A stretch of 64,000 bases of DNA. Origin: Novosphingobium sp. ST904 (GTDB taxonomy: Bacteria; Pseudomonadota; Alphaproteobacteria; Sphingomonadales; Sphingomonadaceae). Position 1 is the stretch's first letter, and each line of letters opens with the position of its first letter. The notes beneath the pieces were generated by a model. That model had not been told where the DNA came from. It did not search any database and was given only the letters and a program-made list of their open reading frames with translations. The stretch lies in assembly GCF_001298105.1 (NCBI RefSeq), contig NZ_LGJH01000166.1, forward strand, positions 1 through 64,000, given 5' to 3'. Position numbers and translations under genes: made by a program. Of this stretch, positions 27,620 to 37,380 are shown one piece after another.

Positions 27620-27648
27620 GCTAATGTCCGTGACGGGGGGGATTGTCA
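27620..27648 (-). promoter_or_regulatory. Promoter for tRNA-Thr
   Basis: A perfect TTGACA (27643-27648) and CATTAG (27620-27625) are separated by 17 bp, 54 bp upstream of the tRNA 5' end. The spacer holds a C7 run. Confidence 0.5.
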
Positions 27649-27722
27649 AGCGGCTCTTGCGTATTCTTTTTCAGAAAGCCATTTCGCCCGCCATCGAAGG
27701 CCCTTCGAAAGACGCCCGGACC

Positions 27723-27899
27723 ATGACGAATGCCCAGCAATCCCGCGAGGAACGGCTTGCAGCCAAGCTCCGCGAAAATCTTCGCCGCCGCAAGCAGCAG
27801 GCCCGTGCACTGAACGAGGGAGGGGATTCCGCGCCCTTGTCCGAATCGGAAAGCGAAAACGAATCAGGCAGGCTTTCCAAATCGCCCCCGGAAAGCTAG
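27723..27899 (+). CDS. Small basic helical protein, unknown function
   Basis: 58 residues from ATG 27723. MTNAQQSREERLAAKLRENL followed by RRRKQQARAL is an amphipathic, highly charged helix, and the C-terminus is Ser/Glu-rich (SESESENESG). The gene precedes gpmA by 78 bp on the same strand. No family is recognised with certainty. It may be a conserved sphingomonad peptide; the N-terminal composition argues for coding. Confidence 0.55.
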   Translation: MTNAQQSREERLAAKLRENLRRRKQQARALNEGGDSAPLSESESENESGRLSKSPPES

Positions 27900-27977
27900 G
27901 GGCTGCGCCCAGACATTCAGTCAGTCTGCCAACGGGCGTTTCCCGAGGGGATCGCCGATGAGACCTGGGAGTACGCC

Positions 27978-28664
27978 TTGCCTCGCCTGATCCTCGTCCG
28001 CCACGGCCAGAGCCAATGGAACCTCGAGAACCGCTTCACCGGCTGGTGGGACGTCGACCTCACCGAAAAAGGTGAGGAAGAAGCCCGCGCCGCCGGAACG
28101 CTCCTGAAGGAAAAGGGCATTGTGCCTACCGTCGCCTTCACCTCGCTCCAGACCCGCGCGATCCGCACCCTGCACTTCGCGCTCGAAGCCGCCGGCCTGC
28201 TGTGGATCCCCGAGACCAAGGACTGGCGCCTGAACGAGCGCCACTACGGCGGCCTCACCGGCCTCAACAAGGCCGAGACCGCTGCGAAGCACGGCGAGGA
28301 CCAGGTCAAGATCTGGCGCCGCAGCTTCGACACGCCGCCGCCGGTGCTCGAAATCGGCAGCGAGTTCGATCTCTCCACCGATCCGCGCTATGCCGGGATC
28401 GACGTGCCGCAGACCGAAAGCCTCAAGGACACCATCGCCCGCGTCCTGCCTTACTACGAAGGCTCGATCGTGCCGCATCTCAAGGCCGGTGCCGACGTGC
28501 TGATCTCCGCCCACGGCAACAGCCTGCGCGCACTGGTGAAGCACCTCTCGGGCATTTCGGACGACGAGATCACCGGTCTCGAAATCCCGACCGGCCAGCC
28601 GATCGTCTACGAACTGGCGAACGATCTCGCGGTGCTCGACCGCTACTATCTCTCGGAGCGTTGA
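27978..28664 (+). CDS. gpmA: 2,3-bisphosphoglycerate-dependent phosphoglycerate mutase
   Basis: 228 residues from a TTG start ([14 protein letters not shown] follows directly) with GGGAG upstream; no in-frame ATG is available. The catalytic phosphohistidine lies in [10 protein letters not shown], the second His in [15 protein letters not shown], with LNERHYGGL between. It interconverts 3- and 2-phosphoglycerate in glycolysis and gluconeogenesis. It heads a co-directional run through purE, purK, folA, ribF, ileS and lspA; purE starts one base after its stop. Confidence 0.95.
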   Translation: MPRLILVRHGQSQWNLENRFTGWWDVDLTEKGEEEARAAGTLLKEKGIVPTVAFTSLQTRAIRTLHFALEAAGLLWIPETKDWRLNERHYGGLTGLNKAETAAKHGEDQVKIWRRSFDTPPPVLEIGSEFDLSTDPRYAGIDVPQTESLKDTIARVLPYYEGSIVPHLKAGADVLISAHGNSLRALVKHLSGISDDEITGLEIPTGQPIVYELANDLAVLDRYYLSER

Positions 28665-28665
28665 G

Positions 28666-29153
28666 ATGAGCGGGGTGGGGACTCCTGTAGCCATCGTCAT
28701 GGGCAGCCAGTCCGACTGGCGACCATGCAGCGCGCAGCGGAGATGCTGGACAAGCTGGGCGTCGCCTATGACGCCCGCATCGTCTCGGCGCACCGCACGC
28801 CGGAACGTCTGGTCGATTTCGCCAAGGGCGCGGACGGCGAAGGCTTCAAGGTGGTGATCGCCGGAGCCGGGGGCGCCGCCCACCTGCCCGGCATGATCGC
28901 CTCGATGACGCATCTTCCCGTGCTCGGCGTGCCGGTGCAGTCGAAGGCGCTTTCGGGGCAGGACAGCCTGCTCTCGATCGTCCAGATGCCCGCCGGCATT
29001 CCGGTCGGCACCCTGGCGATCGGCGAGGCGGGCGCGGCCAATGCGGGCCTGCTCGCCGCGGCGATCCTTGCCACGTCGGACCCCGCGCTGGCCGAGCGCC
29101 TCAAGACCTTCCGCGCGGACCAGACGGCCAGCGTGGCGGAAAAGCCGGTCTGA
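28666..29153 (+). CDS. purE: N5-carboxyaminoimidazole ribonucleotide mutase, read through a frameshift
   Basis: About 162 residues after restoring one C near 28720 (GACTGGC-GACC should read GACTGGCCGACC, giving SQSDWPTM). Class I PurE signatures: [10 protein letters not shown] at the start, then [10 protein letters not shown] and [18 protein letters not shown]-type segments ([20 protein letters not shown]), [20 protein letters not shown]. It converts N5-CAIR to CAIR in purine synthesis, in tandem with PurK. Confidence 0.92.
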
Positions 29154-29192
29154 TTGCTTCGGACCGGCTGTTTTGCCAGCTCGGGCATGATG

Positions 29193-29270
29193 CTTCGACA
29201 GGCTCAGCATGAGCGGGTAACGGTGTTATCCGAATTGAATTGAAGTCCGCTCGCCCTGAGCTTGTCGAAG
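29193..29270. repeat. REP-like inverted pair between purE and purK
   Basis: CTTCGACAGGCTCAGCATGAGCGG (29193-29216 as split arms CTTCGACA-GGCTCAG-CATGAGCGG) and its inverted relative at 29247-29270 agree at about 20 of 24 positions, with 30 bp between. From memory this motif is a widespread extragenic palindrome in sphingomonad genomes. It could fold into a large stem-loop in the operon mRNA. Confidence 0.65.
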
Positions 29271-29302
29271 GGCACGGGCACAACGCAAGTGATACGAAGA
29301 AT

Positions 29303-30367
29303 ATGATCCCTCCCGGCGAAACCATCGGCATTCTCGGCGGCGGCCAGCTCGGCCGGATGATCGCGATGGCTGCGGCCCAGCTCGGCTACCGCAGCCACAT
29401 CTACGCCCCCGAAGCCGATTCGATCGCTGCGGAAGTCAGCGCCGAGTTCACCTGCGCCGCATGGGATGACACGGAGGCCATGGCCCGCTTCGCAGCGGGC
29501 TGCGCGGTCGTCACTTACGAATTCGAGAACGTGCCGGTCGGCCCGCTTGCCGCGCTGGGTGACGTGCCACTGCTGGCCCACGCCCGCGCGCTCGAAACCG
29601 CGCAGGACCGGCTGAACGAGAAGCGCTTCGTCACGGACCTCGGCGGCACCCCTGCCCCCTTCGCGCCGGTCGATTCCGCCGAGGACCTTGCCCGGGCCAT
29701 TGCCGAGATCGGCGCGCCCGGCATCCTCAAGACCCGCCGCGACGGCTACGACGGCAAGGGCCAATGGCGCATTATGACGCCTGCGGACGCCGAGGGCCTC
29801 GACCTGCCCGCCCAGCCGCTGATCTACGAGGGCTTCGTCACCTTCTTCGCCGAGTTCTCGGTCATCCTGTGCCGCGGCGCGGATGGCGACATCCGCTACT
29901 TCGATTCGGCCCACAACGTGCACGAGAGCGGCATTCTCGCGCTCAGCACCGTGCCCGCACCGCAGCGCCTGCTCGAACAGGTCCCGGCCGCACGCGAACT
30001 CGCCGCCAAGGTGGCCGAGGCGCTCGACTATGTCGGCGTGCTCACGCTGGAATTCTTCGCGACCGAGAACGGCCCCGTCTTCAACGAGATGGCGCCGCGC
30101 GTGCACAATTCCGGGCACTGGACCATCGAGGGCGCGGTCACCAGCCAGTTCGAGAACCACGTCCGCGCGATCTGCGGGCTGCCGCTCGGCGATACCGGCC
30201 TGGCCGCCGATGCCGTCGAGATGCGCAACCTGATCGGCGACGAGGCGGACGACTGGGCGGCGATCCTGGCCGATCCGGCCAACCACCTGCACCTCTACGG
30301 CAAGGGCGCCGCGCGTCCGGGCCGCAAGATGGGCCATGTCACCCGCCTGACCTTCGAGCGGGACTGA
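29303..30367 (+). CDS. purK: N5-carboxyaminoimidazole ribonucleotide synthase
   Basis: 354 residues from ATG 29303. ATP-grasp enzyme: N-terminal GILGGGQLGRMIAMAAAQLG, the ATP-binding GILKTRRDGYDGKGQW and catalytic FFATENGPVFNEMAPRVHNSGH. It uses ATP and bicarbonate to carboxylate AIR, feeding PurE. An alternative TTG at 29240 would read through part of the REP arm and is rejected. Followed by folA after 7 bp. Confidence 0.95.
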   Translation: MIPPGETIGILGGGQLGRMIAMAAAQLGYRSHIYAPEADSIAAEVSAEFTCAAWDDTEAMARFAAGCAVVTYEFENVPVGPLAALGDVPLLAHARALETAQDRLNEKRFVTDLGGTPAPFAPVDSAEDLARAIAEIGAPGILKTRRDGYDGKGQWRIMTPADAEGLDLPAQPLIYEGFVTFFAEFSVILCRGADGDIRYFDSAHNVHESGILALSTVPAPQRLLEQVPAARELAAKVAEALDYVGVLTLEFFATENGPVFNEMAPRVHNSGHWTIEGAVTSQFENHVRAICGLPLGDTGLAADAVEMRNLIGDEADDWAAILADPANHLHLYGKGAARPGRKMGHVTRLTFERD

Positions 30368-30374
30368 CCGGCAC

Positions 30375-30860
30375 TTGGCGCAGGACCTCTTCCTTATCTA
30401 CGCCCGCGCCGCCAACGGCGTGATCGGCCGCGACGGCGCCCTGCCCTGGCGGCTGCCCGCCGACCTCCGCCGCTTCAAGGCCATGACTCTCGGCAAGCCG
30501 ATGATCATGGGCCGCAAGACTTTCGACAGCTTCCCCTCCCCGCTTCCCGGCCGCCGCCATATCGTGCTGACCCGCGATACGGCATGGCAGGCCGAAGGCG
30601 CGGAAGTGGCGCATTCGGTGGACGAAGCGCTTGCTCTGGCAGGCGAAGGCGAAGTGGCGGTAATTGGCGGCGCGGAAATCTACCGGCTGTTCCAGAACCT
30701 CGCGCATCGCATCGAACTGACCGAGATCCACGCCGACTACTCCGGCGATACCGAAATGCCCGCAACCGGCCCCGAATGGCGCGAAACCGCACGCGAGGAA
30801 CATCCGGCGGCCGGTGATTTTCCCGCACACGCTTTCGTCACGCTGGTCCGGGACCTATAG
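30375..30860 (+). CDS. folA: Dihydrofolate reductase
   Basis: 161 residues from a TTG start (AQDLFLIYARAANGVIG). Conserved DHFR features: GVIGRDGALPWRLPADLRRF with the catalytic acidic residue in PADL, MIMGRKTFDSFPSPLPGR, and VIGGAEIYRLF binding NADPH. Produces tetrahydrofolate. Seven bases after purK and 12 before ribF, so clearly operonic. The weak TTG start may keep expression modest. Confidence 0.95.
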   Translation: MAQDLFLIYARAANGVIGRDGALPWRLPADLRRFKAMTLGKPMIMGRKTFDSFPSPLPGRRHIVLTRDTAWQAEGAEVAHSVDEALALAGEGEVAVIGGAEIYRLFQNLAHRIELTEIHADYSGDTEMPATGPEWRETAREEHPAAGDFPAHAFVTLVRDL

Positions 30861-30872
30861 GCCTGATCTGAC

Positions 30873-31805
30873 ATGATTCGTCTCGACAACCGCGAAGCCC
30901 TTCCCGAATCGATGCGCGGCGCCGTGCTGGCGCTCGGCAATTTCGACGGGTTCCATCAGGGCCACCAGGCCGTGGTCGGCGAAGCGATTCGCTGGGCGCG
31001 CGAACTCGGCCGCCCGGCGGTGGTCGCGACTTTCGATCCGCACCCGGTCCGCCTGTTCAAGCCCGACGCGCCCGCCTTCCGCCTGACCACGCTGGACCAG
31101 CGGCAAGACCTGTTCGAGGCCGCCGGGGCCGACGCCATGCTGGTGCTCCACTTCGACCGCGCCATGGCCTCGATGGAAGCGGCCGACTGGATCGAGCAGG
31201 TGCTCGGCCACCAACTCGGCTGCGCGGGCGTCGTCACCGGCGAGGATTTCACGTTCGGCAAGGGACGCGGCGGCAATCCGCAAGTCCTGCGCGAGGTCGG
31301 CGCCCGCTTCGGGCTGATCGGCCGTACCGTCGGCGCCGTGCATGACGACAAGGGCGTGGTCTCTTCCAGCCGCATCCGCGACGCGCTGAAGCTGGGCGAG
31401 TGCGAGACCGCCGCCCGCCTGCTCACCCGCCCCTTCGCGGCGCGCGGGATCGTGCAGCACGGCGGCAAGCTGGGCCGGACCATCGGCTTCCCCACCGCCA
31501 ACATCAACATGAACAACTACTTGCGCCCGCGTTACGGCATCTACGCCGTGACCGGCCGCATGCCGGACGGGCGCGTCCTGCCCGGCGCCGCCAACATGGG
31601 CGTGCGCCCGACCTTCGAGCCGCCGATCGAGCTGCTGGAGCCCTATTTCTTCGACTTTTCGGGCGACCTCTACGGTCAGGAGATCGAGGTGGCCTTCCAC
31701 CACTTCCTCCGTCCCGAGGCCAAGTTCGATTCGCTTGACGCGCTGGTCGTGCAGATGGGCCGTGACTGCGACCGCGCCCGCGAACTGCTTTCGCACATCG
31801 GCTGA
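30873..31805 (+). CDS. ribF: Bifunctional riboflavin kinase / FAD synthetase
   Basis: 310 residues. The N-terminal FAD synthetase (nucleotidyltransferase) domain has LALGNFDGFHQGHQAVV, an HxGH-like site, and VSSSRIRDAL. The C-terminal flavokinase domain has GRTIGFPTANINM and RYGIYAVTG. It converts riboflavin to FMN and FAD. No FMN riboswitch is seen upstream, consistent with its place inside the housekeeping operon. Confidence 0.96.
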   Translation: MIRLDNREALPESMRGAVLALGNFDGFHQGHQAVVGEAIRWARELGRPAVVATFDPHPVRLFKPDAPAFRLTTLDQRQDLFEAAGADAMLVLHFDRAMASMEAADWIEQVLGHQLGCAGVVTGEDFTFGKGRGGNPQVLREVGARFGLIGRTVGAVHDDKGVVSSSRIRDALKLGECETAARLLTRPFAARGIVQHGGKLGRTIGFPTANINMNNYLRPRYGIYAVTGRMPDGRVLPGAANMGVRPTFEPPIELLEPYFFDFSGDLYGQEIEVAFHHFLRPEAKFDSLDALVVQMGRDCDRARELLSHIG

Positions 31806-31865
31806 CGCCGACACGCCATCGACGGACTTCCAAGAGCCGCGCATTTGTTCTAGTGCGCAGCGCAT

Positions 31866-34765
31866 ATGACCGAACAGCGCGATTACAGAGCGACCGTCTT
31901 CCTGCCGAAGACCGATTTCCCCATGAAGGCCGGGCTCCCCCAGAAGGAGCCGGGTATTCTTGCGCGCTGGCAGGAACAGGACATTTACGCCAGGACCCGC
32001 GAAGCCCGCGCGGGCCGCGAAAAGTTCGTGCTGCATGACGGCCCGCCCTACGCCAACGGCGACATGCACATCGGCCACGCGCTGAACCACATCCTGAAAG
32101 ACATGGTCGTGCGCACCCAGACCCTCTTGGGCAAGAACGCACCCTACGTCCCCGGCTGGGACTGCCACGGCCTGCCCATCGAGTGGAAGGTCGAGGAAGA
32201 GTACCGCAAGAAGAAGAAGAACAAGGACGAGGTTCCGGCCGAGGAATTCCGCGCCGAATGCCGCGCCTATGCCCAGAACTGGGTGAACGTGCAGCGCGAG
32301 CAGCTGAAGCGCCTCGGCGTCAACGGTGACTGGGACAAGCCCTACCTCACCATGGACTTCCAGGCCGAAGCCACCATCGTCACCGAACTCTTAAAGTTCG
32401 CCGAGCACGACATGCTCTATCGCGGCGCCAAGCCGGTCATGTGGAGCCCGGTCGAAAAGACGGCGCTGGCAGAGGCCGAGGTCGAGTACGAGGACATCGT
32501 CTCGACCCAGATCGACGTGGCTTTCGAGATCACCGAATCTGCGATTCCGGGGCTTATCGGCGCCTATGCGGTGATCTGGACGACCACGCCGTGGACGATC
32601 CCCACAAACCAGGCGCTCGCCTATGGGCCGGAGGTTGAGTACGTTCTTATCACCGTGACCGCGGAAACAGAGCGCCGGTATCTCGTAGCCAAGAACTTGC
32701 TAAGCGAATTCGATAAGCGGACTGCCATCATCTCAAGCCTTCAGCTTCTTGAAGGTGTTGAGACAAGCGTAAATTATGCCGACATCAAAGGCTCCGAACT
32801 CGCAGGCACCCTCGCCCGTCACCCCATGCACGCGCTGGGCGGCTTCTTCGCCGAACCGCGTCCGCTGCTCGCGGGCGATTTCGTCACCACCGAGAGCGGC
32901 ACCGGCCTCGTCCACATGGCGCCCGACCATGGCGAGGACGACTTCCTGCTCTGCAAGGCGAACGGCATCGGCCCCAAGTTCGTGGTCGAGGCGACGGCAA
33001 GTATCGTGAGGACTGGGGCTGGCTCGGCGGTCAGGGCTCGGTCATCAACCCCAAGTTCAACGCCCCCGACGGCCCGATCTGCTCGGACCTGCGCGAGGCG
33101 GGCGCGCTGCTGGCGGCTTCGGCCGACTACAAGCACTCCTACCCGCATTCGTGGCGTTCCAAGGCCAAGGTGATCTTCCGCTGCACCCCGCAGTGGTTCG
33201 TGCCGATGGACAAGGTTCTGGGCCACCTGCCCTCCAAGACCCGCGCCGAGCGCCGCTGGGAAGGGGAAGGCGGCGCCATCGATCCTACGGACGAAACCGC
33301 CGAAGCCTCGCCGACACTGCGCCAGGCCGCGCTCGAAGCCATCGCCGAAACGCGCTTCGTCCCCGAAAAGGGCCGCAACCGCATCGGCGCCATGGTTGAA
33401 GGCCGCCCGGACTGGGTGCTTTCGCGCCAGCGCGCCTGGGGCGTGCCGATCACGCTGTTCGTCGATCGCAAGTCTGGCGAATACCTCGTCGATGCCGAAG
33501 TGAACGCCCGCATCATCCACGCCATCCGCGAGATCGGCGTCGATGCCTGGTCGGACGCCCGCGCGCAGGAATACCTCGGCGCCAAGTACAGCGCCGATGA
33601 CTACGAACGCGTCGTCGACATTCTCGACGTCTGGTTCGATTCCGGCTCGACTCACGCCTTCGTGCTCGAATCGGGCCGCTGGCCCGAACTGGTGCCGGCC
33701 GAGGATCACACCGGCCCCACCGCCGACCTCTACCTTGAAGGCAGCGACCAGCATCGCGGCTGGTTCCAGTCCTCCCTGCTCGAGAGCTGCGCCACGCGCG
33801 GCCATGCGCCCTACAAGGCAGTGCTGACCCACGGCTTCACGATGGATGCCAAGGGCTTCAAGATGTCGAAGTCGCTCGGCAATACCATCAGCCCGATCAA
33901 GGTGATGGAAACCAACGGCGCCGACATCATCCGCCTCTGGGCGCTCTCGGTCGACTATACCGAGGATCACCGCATCGGTGACGAGATCCTGAAGGGCGTG
34001 GCAGACCAGTACCGCAAGCTGCGCAACACCCTGCGCTACCTACTGGGCGCGCTGGACGGCTTCTCGGACGACGAGAAGCTGCCGATTGAGGACATGCCCG
34101 AGCTGGAGCGCTACGTGCTCTCGCTGCTGGCGGGCGTCGACGCCACGCTGCGCAAGGCGGTCGCGGACTTCGACTTCAATACTTACGTTCGCACCCTGCT
34201 GGACTTCTGCAACGAAGACCTTTCGGCCTTCTTCTTCGATATCCGCAAGGACTGCCTCTACTGCGACGCGCCTTCGGACCCGAAGCGCCGCGCCTATCGC
34301 ACCGTGCTGGACATGCTGTTCCACGCGCTGGTGCGCTATGCCGCGCCGGTCACCGTCTTCACCGCCGAGGAAGTCTGGCAGAGCCGCTTCCCCGGCGCTG
34401 AGAGCGTGCACCTGCTCGAATGGCCGGTCGTCCCTGCCGTCGAAGCTGACGCCGCCCGCTGGGCCGAACTGCGCGCCCTGCGCGTGAAGGTGACCGAAGC
34501 GATCGAGCCGCTGCGCCGCGAGAAGATCGTGGGCTCCAGCCTCGCCGCCACCGTGACGGTTCCGGCTTCCGCGCCGGAAGGCGATCTTGCCGAACTGTTC
34601 ATCACTGCGACAGTGACGCGTGGGCAGGGAGATGACGTGACTGTCACCCCCTCCACCGACCACAAGTGCGGCCGCTGCTGGCGCCACCTTCCCGACGTTT
34701 CGGAAGATGGCGACCTGTGCGATCGCTGCGACGACGTGGTGGGCGCGCTGGAGGAGCAGGCGTGA
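31866..34765 (+). CDS. ileS: Isoleucyl-tRNA synthetase, read through a frameshift
   Basis: About 966 residues after restoring one C near 32992 (GAGGCGACGG should be GAGGCCGACGG, giving FVVEADGKYREDWGW). Class I motifs: PYANGDMHIGHALNH (HIGH) and FKMSKSLGNT (KMSKS); editing CP1 domain with TTTPWTIPTNQAL; anticodon-binding helices; C-terminal zinc knuckle CGRCWRHL...CDRCDDVV. Essential, so the break is a data error. A 90-bp AT-richer patch (about 45% GC) lies in the editing domain at 32701-32790. Overlaps lspA by GTGA. Confidence 0.95.
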
Positions 34766-35319
34766 GCGGCGCCGTGTCCGGGAGCATGTCCATCTGGCGC
34801 AAGCGCCTGATCGGCCTGCTGATCGCGGCGGTGGTATTCGTGATCGACCAGGGCTTCAAGGCCTGGGTCGTGAACGGGCTCAGGCTGCGCGACGTGCACG
34901 TGATCGAGCTGCTGCCGATCTTCGACTTGCGCTGGACCAAGAACCTCGGCGTTTCGCTCGGCCTGTTCACGGCGGATTCGCCCGAAGGCCGCTGGGCGCT
35001 GGTGGCGATGACCGCCGCCATCGCCCTGTTCGTGTTCATCTGGATGCTGCGCGAACGCAAGCTTGGCGAAATCGCCGCGCTGGCGCTGGTGCTTGGCGGC
35101 GCACTCGGCAACATCCGCGACCGTTTCACCATGGGCTACGTGATCGACTATGCCGACCTCCATTTCGGCAACTTCCGTCCGTTCCTCATTTTCAACATCG
35201 CCGACGTCGCCATCACGGTGGGCGTCCTGATTATCCTTGCCCGCTCCCTGCTTTCGCGCGACAAGCCGGAAACGAATGGCGGACATGACACGGCGCCTGG
35301 CGCCGCCCCGGAGATTTGA
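34762..35319 (+). CDS. lspA: Prolipoprotein signal peptidase (signal peptidase II)
   Basis: 185 residues from GTG 34762, overlapping the ileS stop; ATG 34786 (MSIWRKRL) is an alternative. Four membrane helices. Catalytic aspartates lie in VIDYADLH and FNIADVAITVG, with NIRDRF between helices. It removes signal peptides from lipid-modified prolipoproteins in the inner membrane; targets in this window include the DUF3035, OmpA-family and 48.4-kb lipoproteins. ileS-lspA linkage is widely conserved. Confidence 0.95.
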   Translation: MSGAVSGSMSIWRKRLIGLLIAAVVFVIDQGFKAWVVNGLRLRDVHVIELLPIFDLRWTKNLGVSLGLFTADSPEGRWALVAMTAAIALFVFIWMLRERKLGEIAALALVLGGALGNIRDRFTMGYVIDYADLHFGNFRPFLIFNIADVAITVGVLIILARSLLSRDKPETNGGHDTAPGAAPEI

Positions 35320-35323
35320 ATTG

Positions 35324-35740
35324 ATGCCCATGATGAAGACCGGAGCCCTGATTCTCGTCGCCGCGGGCGCGGCGCTGGTGTCCGGCTGCGGAAGCACCGG
35401 CCTGCTGAACCACGCCGGTCCCGACGAGTTCGCCGTGCAGCGCCAGACGCCGCTCGTTGTCCCGCCCGATTTCTCGCTGGCCCCGCCGAAGCAGGGTCAG
35501 CCTCGCCCCAGCGACGATTCGCTCCAGCAGCAGACGCTTGATGCGCTGTTCGGCGGTCCGCAGGCCCGCAGCGACATCGAGAAATCGACGCTGAACCTGG
35601 CCGGCCCGTCGGACCCGGCGATCCGCTCGACCGTTGGCGATCCCGGCACCTTCGCCGTCGCCAAGGGCCAGGTGACCCGCGCGATCCTCGCCGCCCCCGA
35701 AGGCGACGGCCGCGACGCGCAGACCGCCGTCGGCACCTGA
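35324..35740 (+). CDS. DUF3035-family lipoprotein
   Basis: 138 residues from ATG 35324. Lipobox AALVSGCGSTG near residue 20, then a low-complexity region with PLVVPPDFSLAPPKQGQP, which is the DUF3035 hallmark. Function unknown; the family commonly follows lspA in alphaproteobacteria. Last gene of the operon, ending at the terminator at 35763. Confidence 0.85.
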   Translation: MPMMKTGALILVAAGAALVSGCGSTGLLNHAGPDEFAVQRQTPLVVPPDFSLAPPKQGQPRPSDDSLQQQTLDALFGGPQARSDIEKSTLNLAGPSDPAIRSTVGDPGTFAVAKGQVTRAILAAPEGDGRDAQTAVGT

Positions 35741-35762
35741 TCGGTTTTCCCGAACAGCCAAA

Positions 35763-35800
35763 CGAAAAGGGCCGGAGCATCGCTGCTCCGGCCCTTTTCG
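35763..35800. terminator. Strong bidirectional terminator
   Basis: CGAAAAGGGCCGGAGCA and TGCTCCGGCCCTTTTCG form a perfect 17-bp stem with a TCGC loop. A and T tracts within the arms serve both the plus operon and the converging CNNM gene. Confidence 0.88.
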
Positions 35801-35825
35801 TATCCGGTATGGACGGATCGGGGCC

Positions 35826-37156
35826 TCAGCCCTCTCCCGCCACGCCGTCGTCGGAATCGTCGTCCAGCCGGGAGACGAGGATCTTGTCGATCTTCAACCC
35901 GTCCATGTCGACGACCTCGAAGCGCCAGCCCCGGTCGACGAAGTATTCCCCCTCGCGCGGGACTTTCTTGAGCACGGCGAGGATATAGCCCGCGGCGGTG
36001 GCATATTCGCGGTCGTCCGGCAGGGTCATGTCCAGACGGTCGGCCAGCGAATCGGCCGGCATTGCGCCGGAGACCAGCAGCGAACCGTCCTCGCGCTCGA
36101 CCACCATGGGCTCGTCGCCCTCGTCCTGGTGGCCCACGAAAGTCCCCGCCAGCGCCGCCAGCATGTCCGACGTGGTGACGAGACCTTCGAGATGGCCATA
36201 TTCGTCGTGAACCATCGCCATCGTCACTTCGGCATGCTGAAGCTTGCGCAGCGCATCCATCGCATCGAGCTGGTCGGGAAGGATCTCGGCCTTCTTCATC
36301 ATGGCGGTGATCTCGACCGACGTCCGGCCAGCATCGCCGCCAGCACCTCACGCACCTTGAGGATGCCGATGATGTTGTCGGGCGAGCCTTCCTGCGCCAC
36401 CGGCAGCATCGAATGCGGTGAAGCCTCGATCTTGGCGCGCAGGATCTCCTCGCTTGCGCCCGCGTCGATCCAGTCGATCTGGTTGCGCGGGGTCATCAGT
36501 TCGCGCACCGGGCGATCGGCAAGGCGCAGTACGCCCGTCATGATCGCGCGCTCCTCTTCCTCGATGACGCCCGAACGGGTCGCCTCGGCGAAGATCATCT
36601 GGAGCTCTTCCGCCGTAAGCTGCTCCTCGCCGCCCCGGCGCACCGACAGCAGGCGCAGGATCAGGCCCGAGGACTTGTCCAGCAGCCAGACGAACGGCGC
36701 CATCGCCTTGGCCAGCCAGGCCATCGGCCGCGCCATGATGAGCGCCACCGGCTCCGCCGCGCGCAGGGCAAGCTGCTTGGGCACCAGTTCGCCGATAACG
36801 AGGCTGGCGAAAGTCGTGGCGATGATGACCAGGGTGAAGCCCGCTTCACCTGCAAAACGGATCGGAACGCCCAGCGCGGCAAGCCGTTCGCCCACCGGCC
36901 CGCCCAGGCTCGCGCCCGAATAGGCACCGGCGATGATGCCGATGAGGGTGATGCCGATCTGGACGGTGCTGAGGAACTTGCCGGGGTCCGCCGCCAGTTC
37001 CAGCGCGGTCCTGGCCGCCCCGCTGCCCTTGTCGGCAGAGACCCTGAGCCTCGCCGCGCGCGCCGAGACTATGGCCAGTTCGGACATGGAGAACAGGCCA
37101 TTGATCAGGATCAGGCCGGCGATGATGAGGAGGTCGGTCCAGGGAAAAGGTGTCAC
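35826..37156 (-). CDS. CNNM/CorC-family transporter (hemolysin C-like), read through a frameshift
   Basis: About 443 residues after restoring one base near 36326. N-terminal DUF21/CNNM membrane domain (LILINGLFSMSELAIVSARAARL, LVIGELVPKQLAL), paired CBS domains (MTPRNQIDWIDAG, EYGHLEGLVTTSDML) and a C-terminal CorC/HlyC domain. The correction joins REVLAAMLAR to TSVEITAMMKKAEI across the second CBS. Family members mediate Mg2+ or Co2+ efflux or homeostasis at the inner membrane. Confidence 0.9.
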
Positions 37157-37380
37157 AGTGATCCTGCGCTAGCAGAATTCGCCGCACCTGCGAAGTGGCC
37201 GTTGCAGGATCGGCCGTTTTGTCATGCGCCGGCAAGGCTCCGCGAAATGCGAATAGTCCGTTGTAACCACGGGAACACATTGCCGACACACTCGTTTTGC
37301 CCGGATCATCCATATGCTATTCATGTTCACTACCACACAGACCCGTCGTGGAAGAATTTCTCAACAGGAAGGGGAACATC

